From Candidatus Methylopumilus rimovensis (lineage in GTDB: Bacteria > Pseudomonadota > Gammaproteobacteria > Burkholderiales > Methylophilaceae), in NCBI RefSeq assembly GCF_006364615.1, contig NZ_CP040986.1:1054001-1118000 (forward strand): a DNA stretch of 64,000 nt, given 5' to 3'. A program made the translations under genes and the position numbers. How positions within the stretch are numbered: the first letter of the stretch is position 1; each line of letters begins with the position of its first letter. This document shows, piece after piece, positions 58,882-64,000 of the stretch. The notes under the pieces were generated by a model. It had not been told where the DNA came from. It did no database searches and was given only the letters and a program-made list of their open reading frames with translations.

Positions 58882-59217
58882 TTAGTTACCGACTGTCACT
58901 TTAATGTGACAAGTTGGTTTTGTGATTTTCCCTGCACGACCTTTAGCACGAGCACGGATACGTTTTAAAATAATGCCTTTATCTACATAAATTGTTTTGA
59001 TAAACAATTCATCTATATCAGCCCCATTATTATGTTCAGCATTTGCAATTGCAGACTCCACAACTCGCTTAATAATTTCAGCACCTTTTTTTGGGCTGAA
59101 ATTAAGTATATTGAGTGCGTAATCTACTTTTTTTCCTCTTACTAAATCAGCAACTAATCTTGCTTTTTGAGGTGATAAACGAACGCCTTTAAGAACAGCT
59201 GAAACTTCAGTAGCCAT
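58882..59217 (-). CDS. rplV: 50S ribosomal protein L22
   Basis: The 111-residue protein has [20 protein letters not shown] at the start and the [22 protein letters not shown] end. Its beta-hairpin lines the peptide exit tunnel. It is separated from rpsS by 2 bases. Confidence 0.97.
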   Translation of the reverse strand: MATEVSAVLKGVRLSPQKARLVADLVRGKKVDYALNILNFSPKKGAEIIKRVVESAIANAEHNNGADIDELFIKTIYVDKGIILKRIRARAKGRAGKITKPTCHIKVTVGN

Positions 59218-59219
59218 TT

Positions 59220-59495
59220 TTATACCTTAGCCTTTCTGTCAGCGGCGTGACCTTTAAAGGTTCTTGTTAATGCGAATTCGCCTAATTTATGTCCAATCAT
59301 ATTTTCTGTAATTAACACAGGTACATGTTGTTTGCCATTATGAATTGCAATGGTAAGGCCAATGAAGTTAGGTAAGATTGTTGATCTTCTTGACCAAGTT
59401 TTAATTGGTTTGCGATCACGATTACCTGAAGCAACTTCAACTTTCTTAGCCAAGTGTGCATCAATGAATGGTCCTTTTTTAACTGAACGTGCCAT
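59220..59495 (-). CDS. rpsS: 30S ribosomal protein S19
   Basis: The 91-residue protein begins [15 protein letters not shown] and has [16 protein letters not shown] and [16 protein letters not shown], the S19 signature. It binds the head of the small subunit together with S13. It lies between rplB and rplV. Confidence 0.97.
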   Translation of the reverse strand: MARSVKKGPFIDAHLAKKVEVASGNRDRKPIKTWSRRSTILPNFIGLTIAIHNGKQHVPVLITENMIGHKLGEFALTRTFKGHAADRKAKV

Positions 59496-59500
59496 ATCTA

Positions 59501-60334
59501 TTACCTCTTATTCGCTGGACGACGACTGACGCGCATATTGTCAGTACGTTTATTTGTTCTTGTTCGATAGCCTTTAGTTGGAGTTCCCCAAGGGCTTACT
59601 GGATGCATACCAGCCGCAGTTTTACCTTCACCACCACCATGAGGGTGATCGACGGGGTTCATAACCACACCGCGCACTGTTGGTCTAACGCCTCTCCATC
59701 TCATAGCACCTGCTTTACCGATAGATCTAAGAGAATGTTCTTCGTTACCGACTTCACCTAAAGTTGCTTTGCAATCTACATGTACTTTTCTTACTTCACC
59801 TGAACGAAGTCTTAACTGAGCATATGTACCTTCTCTTGCTAAAAGCTGCACAGAAGTTCCAGCAGAACGGGCCATTTGTGCGCCTTTGCCAGGCTGTAAT
59901 TCGATACAATGAATTGTGCTACCTACAGGAATATTTCTTAATGGCATTGCATTACCATTTTTAACAGGTGCTTCAGAGCCGCTAATTAATTCAGCACCGA
60001 CAGCTACACCTTTAGGAGCAATGATGTATCTTCTTTCACCATCTGCATACAAAAGAAGTGCGATATTTGCAGTTCTATTTGGATCGTATTCAAGATGTTC
60101 TACTTTTGCAGGAATGCCATCTTTATTTCGCTTGAAATCAATCATTCGATAATGTTGTTTATGACCGCCGCCATGATGACGAATAGTAATAACGCCACGG
60201 CTATTTCTTCCGGCATGTTTATTCTTTTTTTCGAGTAAAGGTGCGAAAGGTTTGCCTTTATGTAGGTCAGGGTTAACGACCTTAACAACTGCGCGTCTTC
60301 CTGGGGAGGTTGGTTTTACTTTAACTAAAGCCAT
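59501..60334 (-). CDS. rplB: 50S ribosomal protein L2
   Basis: The 277-residue protein is close to the peptidyl transferase centre. It has [20 protein letters not shown], the [14 protein letters not shown] segment and the highly conserved [16 protein letters not shown] region containing the histidine thought to help catalysis. It follows rplW after 9 bases. Confidence 0.98.
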   Translation of the reverse strand: MALVKVKPTSPGRRAVVKVVNPDLHKGKPFAPLLEKKNKHAGRNSRGVITIRHHGGGHKQHYRMIDFKRNKDGIPAKVEHLEYDPNRTANIALLLYADGERRYIIAPKGVAVGAELISGSEAPVKNGNAMPLRNIPVGSTIHCIELQPGKGAQMARSAGTSVQLLAREGTYAQLRLRSGEVRKVHVDCKATLGEVGNEEHSLRSIGKAGAMRWRGVRPTVRGVVMNPVDHPHGGGEGKTAAGMHPVSPWGTPTKGYRTRTNKRTDNMRVSRRPANKR

Positions 60335-60343
60335 TTTTTATCC

Positions 60344-60655
60344 TTATTCACCGCTCGCAAAATTAATCTCTTGGCCTGGCTTAAGACTTACATAAGCCTT
60401 TTTCCAATCATTTCTTTTACCAAATGAACGGCCTGCTCTTTTTACCTTGCCACCTACGTTGAGTAATGTCACAGCTTTCACTTCAACTTTAAACATTAAT
60501 TCAACAGCAGCTTTAATTTCTGACTTAGTCGCATCAGTTCTTACTTTGAATGCCACTTGATTATGTTTGTCAGCAACAAATGTTGCTTTCTCAGTAATTT
60601 GTGGCGCTAAAATAACTTGAATAATACGATCTTGTGTATGGACTATTTGACTCAC
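60344..60655 (-). CDS. rplW: 50S ribosomal protein L23
   Basis: The 103-residue protein has [20 protein letters not shown] and the [21 protein letters not shown] region. It forms the docking site for trigger factor and SRP at the tunnel exit. Its start overlaps the rplD stop codon by 4 bases. Confidence 0.97.
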   Translation of the reverse strand: MSQIVHTQDRIIQVILAPQITEKATFVADKHNQVAFKVRTDATKSEIKAAVELMFKVEVKAVTLLNVGGKVKRAGRSFGKRNDWKKAYVSLKPGQEINFASGE

Positions 60656-61278
60656 GCTAGCATCTCCTCAAGTTTTTTAAGTGCACCAGCTGTAGCTACT
60701 ACATTTGGAAACTGAACTAAACTTACTGGGTCAGCATATTGCGCTTCTACAACCATTACGTTAGTTAAATTTCTTGATGATAAATATAAATTTTCATCAA
60801 ACGCATCCGTTAAAACTAAAACACCTTGTGTGTATCCCATATCTTTAATTTTATCGACGAGTTGTTTTGTTTTTGGTGTCTCTACTTTAAATTCCTCAAC
60901 GATACTTAATCTCTCTTGTCTTACTAATTCAGACAAAATAGATCTCATACCTACGCGGTATGCTTTTCGATTCATTTTGTGAGAGAAATTTTCATCAGGT
61001 GAATTTGGGAATGTTCTACCGCCTCCGCGCCATATAGGGCTTGAAGTCATACCAGAACGTGCATTACCTGTACCTTTTTGTGCGTAAGGTTTGCGAGTAC
61101 TATGTTTTACAGTGCCTCTTGTTTTTTGTGAGCGTGTTGCAACGCGCGCATTAGCCATGTATGCCACAACTAACTGATGAACAAGAGCCTCATTGAATTC
61201 ACGGCCAAATAATGCGTCAGAAACTGTAACGCTTTTCTTAGCAGCTTTTCCGTTTTTATCGAGTAATTTTAATTCCAT
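60652..61278 (-). CDS. rplD: 50S ribosomal protein L4
   Basis: The 208-residue protein has the RQGTRKTK-like loop region [20 protein letters not shown] and [19 protein letters not shown], standard for L4. In E. coli L4 also represses the S10 operon through the rpsJ leader, but in this genome the main promoter seems to lie after rpsJ. It overlaps rplC by one base and rplW by four. Confidence 0.97.
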   Translation of the reverse strand: MELKLLDKNGKAAKKSVTVSDALFGREFNEALVHQLVVAYMANARVATRSQKTRGTVKHSTRKPYAQKGTGNARSGMTSSPIWRGGGRTFPNSPDENFSHKMNRKAYRVGMRSILSELVRQERLSIVEEFKVETPKTKQLVDKIKDMGYTQGVLVLTDAFDENLYLSSRNLTNVMVVEAQYADPVSLVQFPNVVATAGALKKLEEMLA

Positions 61279-61922
61279 TATTTGCTCACTTTCACAGCTG
61301 CACGAACTAAAACATCGCCGCCTTTAGAGCCTGGAACTGCTCCTTTAATGAGGATTAAATTTTTTGTAGCGTCTACACGAACGATTTCTAAATTCTGTGT
61401 TGTTACTTTCACAGCACCCAAATGACCAGACATGCGTTTACCTGGGAAAACTCGGCCTGGATCTTGAGCCATACCGATTGAACCTGGAACATTGTGTGAT
61501 CTTGAGTTACCGTGTGATGCACGATTTGAGCTGAAGTGATATCTTTTAATAACACCAGCATAACCTTTACCAATTGATGTACCTGTGACATCAACAAGCT
61601 GGCCTTCTTTGAAGTTTTCTACTGTGATATTCGTGCCTAAAGGGAAATTCGCTACATCTTCTTCTTTGATTGCAGTTTCGTGTAATCCAGTACCTGCTGT
61701 TACACCTGCTTTAGCGTAATGTCCTGTGAGTGCTTTATCAAGCTTGGTAGCTTTTGTCGCACCATAGGCTAATTGAAGGCTAGTATAGCCATCCGAAGCG
61801 ATTGTTTTGATCTGTGTCACGCGGTTAGGTAAAACTTCAAGTACCGTTACAGGAATGCTAGTGCCATCCTCTGTAAACACCCTTGTCATACCAACTTTGC
61901 GACCAATAAGCGCTAAGCTCAT
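61278..61922 (-). CDS. rplC: 50S ribosomal protein L3
   Basis: The 214-residue protein begins [20 protein letters not shown] and contains the [21 protein letters not shown] and [22 protein letters not shown] regions of L3. An AAGGA site lies 8 bases ahead of the ATG. It is the first gene after the predicted S10-type promoter located between rpsJ and rplC. Confidence 0.97.
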   Translation of the reverse strand: MSLALIGRKVGMTRVFTEDGTSIPVTVLEVLPNRVTQIKTIASDGYTSLQLAYGATKATKLDKALTGHYAKAGVTAGTGLHETAIKEEDVANFPLGTNITVENFKEGQLVDVTGTSIGKGYAGVIKRYHFSSNRASHGNSRSHNVPGSIGMAQDPGRVFPGKRMSGHLGAVKVTTQNLEIVRVDATKNLILIKGAVPGSKGGDVLVRAAVKVSK

Positions 61923-61993
61923 GATCGTATCCTTAAATTATTATTATTAAACGAAACCGATTACAATTGACCGATTTCTACAAAGAGCGCGGA

Positions 61994-62022
61994 ATTATAC
62001 CTAACGCTTTAAACTTTTACAA
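61994..62022 (-). promoter_or_regulatory. Promoter between rpsJ and rplC
   Basis: On the minus strand TTGTAA (62022-62017) and TATAAT (61999-61994) are 17 bases apart. The -35 hexamer overlaps the rpsJ stop codon. The leader of about 65 bases holds two copies of AATCGGT. It would drive rplC and later genes without rpsJ. Confidence 0.75.
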
Positions 62023-62325
62023 CTTAATTTCTACATCAACCCCAGCAGCTAAATCCAGCTTCATTAAAGCATCCACTGTTTTATCTGTAGGATCTAAGAT
62101 ATCCATCAATCTTTGATGAGTTCTTATTTCAAATTGATCGCGTGATGTCTTATTCACATGTGGCGATCTTAAAATATCGAATCTTTCAATTCGAGTAGGT
62201 AGTGGGACAGGTCCTTTAACAACAGCACCTGTTCTTTTTGCGGTTTCAACGATTTCTTGAGCTGATTGATCGATTAAACGATAATCAAACGCTTTCAAAC
62301 GTATGCGAATTTTCTGACTTTGCAT
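62017..62325 (-). CDS. rpsJ: 30S ribosomal protein S10
   Basis: The 102-residue protein begins [20 protein letters not shown] and has [22 protein letters not shown], the S10 signature. Besides its ribosomal role S10 pairs with NusB in rRNA antitermination. It follows tuf after 53 bases and appears to belong to the str transcription unit. Confidence 0.98.
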   Translation of the reverse strand: MQSQKIRIRLKAFDYRLIDQSAQEIVETAKRTGAVVKGPVPLPTRIERFDILRSPHVNKTSRDQFEIRTHQRLMDILDPTDKTVDALMKLDLAAGVDVEIKL

Positions 62326-62378
62326 TTTTTACTACCTTTCCAAAGAGCGAATACCTTGCGGTATTAATTTTTAAAAAA

Positions 62379-63569
62379 CTATTCAATCACCTTAGCAACA
62401 ACACCAGCACCTACTGTGCGGCCACCTTCACGAATCGCAAAGCGTAAGCCTTCTTCCATCGCGATTGGTGCAATGAGTGTTACTGTAATTGACACGTTGT
62501 CACCTGGCATCACCATTTCTGTGCCTGCTGGTAAATCAACAGCGCCTGTGACGTCTGTTGTTCTGAAGTAGAACTGTGGACGGTAACCATTGAAGAATGG
62601 TGTATGACGACCACCTTCATCTTTACCAAGCACATAGATCTCTGCAGTGAATTTTGTATGTGGTGTGATTGAACCTGATTTAGCTAATACTTGACCACGT
62701 TCAACTTCTTCACGTTTTGTACCACGTAACAACACACCTACGTTGTCACCTGCTTGACCTTGGTCAAGTAACTTACGGAACATTTCAACGCCTGTACATG
62801 TTGTTTTAAGTGTAGGTTTGATACCTACGATTTCAATTTCATCACCCACTTTAACAATACCGCGCTCAATACGACCTGTCACAACAGTACCGCGACCTGA
62901 GATTGAGAATACGTCTTCAACTGGCATTAAGAATGCACCGTCGATTGCACGCTCTGGTGTTGGGATGTAGCTATCAAGTGCTTCAGCTAATTTAAAGATT
63001 GATGGTTCACCAATTTCAGATTGGTCACCTTCGAGTGCTAATTTTGCAGAACCCATCACGATCGGTGTTTTGTCGCCTGGGAAGTCATACTTCGTTAAAA
63101 GGTCACGCACTTCCATTTCAACGAGTTCTAATAATTCTTTGTCATCCACCATGTCTGCTTTGTTTAAGAAGACCACAATGTAAGGCACGCCCACTTGGCG
63201 AGCTAAAAGGATATGTTCACGTGTTTGAGGCATTGGGCCGTCAGCTGCTGAACATACTAGGATTGCGCCGTCCATCTGCGCTGCACCTGTAATCATATTT
63301 TTAACATAGTCAGCATGGCCTGGGCAGTCAACGTGCGCATAGTGGCGATTCGCTGTTTCGTATTCTACGTGTGCTGTATTAATTGTAATACCGCGTGCTT
63401 TTTCTTCTGGCGCCGCATCAATTTGATCGTAAGCTTTAGCTTCTCCACCAAATTTCTTAGCAAGAATCGTTGTGATTGCCGCTGTCAGTGTTGTCTTACC
63501 ATGGTCAACGTGACCAATTGTGCCGACGTTCACATGGGGTTTGGTACGTTCAAATTTGCCTTTTGCCAT
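62379..63569 (-). CDS. tuf: Elongation factor Tu
   Basis: The 396-residue GTPase delivers aminoacyl-tRNA to the ribosome. GTP-binding motifs are GHVDHGKT at about 19-26, [12 protein letters not shown] and [10 protein letters not shown]. All three domains are complete. A TAAGGA site lies 8 bases upstream. It lies 23 bases after fusA in the str operon. A second tuf copy, if any, is outside the window. Confidence 0.98.
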   Translation of the reverse strand: MAKGKFERTKPHVNVGTIGHVDHGKTTLTAAITTILAKKFGGEAKAYDQIDAAPEEKARGITINTAHVEYETANRHYAHVDCPGHADYVKNMITGAAQMDGAILVCSAADGPMPQTREHILLARQVGVPYIVVFLNKADMVDDKELLELVEMEVRDLLTKYDFPGDKTPIVMGSAKLALEGDQSEIGEPSIFKLAEALDSYIPTPERAIDGAFLMPVEDVFSISGRGTVVTGRIERGIVKVGDEIEIVGIKPTLKTTCTGVEMFRKLLDQGQAGDNVGVLLRGTKREEVERGQVLAKSGSITPHTKFTAEIYVLGKDEGGRHTPFFNGYRPQFYFRTTDVTGAVDLPAGTEMVMPGDNVSITVTLIAPIAMEEGLRFAIREGGRTVGAGVVAKVIE

Positions 63570-63592
63570 AATGTTATCCTTAGATTTTTAAC

Positions 63593-64000
63593 TTATTTTT
63601 TATTAACAATTGCTTCTGCTACATTTCTTGGTGCTTCTGTGTAATGCTTAAATTCCATTGAGTATGTTGCTCTACCTTGAGATAAAGAACGCATCGTTGT
63701 TGAATATCCAAACATCTCTGCTAATGGAACTTCGGCGCGAATCACCTTGCCAGTTGCATTATCTTCCATACCTTGAATCATGCCGCGTCTAGATGAAAGG
63801 TCACCCATCACATCGCCCATATAATCTTCTGGAGTTTCTACTTCAACTGCCATCATAGGCTCAAGAAGGATAGGGTCCGCTTTACGCATTCCGTCTTTAA
63901 ATGCCATCGAAGCTGCCATTTTAAATGCATTTTCGTTTGAGTCAACATCATGGTAAGAGCCATCAAACAAAGTCACTTTGACATCTACCACTGGATAACC
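63593..64000 (-). CDS. fusA: Elongation factor G (partial, C-terminal part)
   Basis: The frame is open to the edge of the window and encodes the last 135 residues, from [17 protein letters not shown] to the end. This covers the end of domain IV and domain V, with [35 protein letters not shown] and the final [18 protein letters not shown]. The apparent GTG start at 63991 is an internal valine codon. The 5' part and the rest of the str operon (rpsG, rpsL) lie beyond the window. Confidence 0.97.
   Translation of the reverse strand, partial: GYPVVDVKVTLFDGSYHDVDSNENAFKMAASMAFKDGMRKADPILLEPMMAVEVETPEDYMGDVMGDLSSRRGMIQGMEDNATGKVIRAEVPLAEMFGYSTTMRSLSQGRATYSMEFKHYTEAPRNVAEAIVNKK

Noticed and set aside
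59489-60152. Several open frames of 66-90 codons on the plus strand opposite rplB
   Set aside because: They overlap a conserved ribosomal protein gene and show no protein features.

Overview
The window looks like a stretch of chromosome from an AT-rich, streamlined betaproteobacterium. A member of the Methylophilaceae (the Methylopumilus/OM43 type of small-genome methylotroph) is my best guess. The grounds are the betaproteobacterial neighbourhoods (cox operon with DUF2244, DUF2909 and SURF1; thrB, BPSS1780-like protein and uvrD; DUF2782 next to polA), the low GC, the very short intergenic gaps and the many overlapping genes. No methanol dehydrogenase or other lineage-defining gene lies in the window, so the family assignment is inference. 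No insertion sequence, prophage, CRISPR array or obvious horizontally acquired block was seen, and no gene-free stretch exceeds about 300 bases.

Layout. 1-5.8 kb: an aa3-type cytochrome c oxidase operon on the minus strand (DUF2244 protein, ctaC with a fused cytochrome c domain, ctaD, a 41-residue assembly protein, ctaG, coxC and a partial SURF1 gene), with a DUF2909 gene on the opposite strand. 5.9-15.2 kb: tRNA-Leu(CAA), a DUF2970 protein, queA, an orphan exported protein, a DUF1097-like membrane protein with a possibly structured mRNA leader, proS, a probable holD, rimI, tsaB, a DinG-type helicase, an NlpC/P60 hydrolase and a SelW-like protein. 15.3-22.4 kb: ctpA, coq7, DUF2322, OsmC, FKBP, dacB, bioA and an aldo/keto reductase. 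22.4-33.1 kb: groES-groEL under a CIRCE element, uvrD, a membrane protein, thrB, DUF2782, a LOG-family protein, polA and a CinA-like protein. 33.2-43.8 kb: dusB-fis, purH-purD, hemF, an amino acid permease, a cytochrome c, a hexose-6-phosphate mutarotase, ilvD and lgt. 43.8-48.2 kb: ybdD-cstA, coaBC-dut and rpmB-rpmG.

48.3-64 kb is the conserved str-S10-spc-alpha block on the minus strand. In transcription order it runs fusA (partial), tuf, rpsJ, rplC-D-W-B, rpsS, rplV, rpsC, rplP, rpmC, rpsQ, rplN-X-E, rpsN, rpsH, rplF-R, rpsE, rpmD, rplO, secY, infA, rpmJ, rpsM-K-D, rpoA and rplQ. Good sigma70-like promoters can be read between rpsJ and rplC, between rpsQ and rplN (the spc position), and before rpsM (the alpha position).

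Most of the window is housekeeping: respiration, translation, folding, DNA replication and repair, purine, branched-chain amino acid, biotin, haem and CoA synthesis, and carbon uptake. I found no convincing new multi-gene system. The most useful leads are a divergent polymerase III psi subunit hidden as a hypothetical gene, a foldable leader in front of the DUF1097-like gene, three tandem 14-base repeats in front of the oxidase operon, and several compaction features: a terminator running straight into the thrB start codon, a stop codon in a terminator loop, and convergent genes sharing stop-codon bases.
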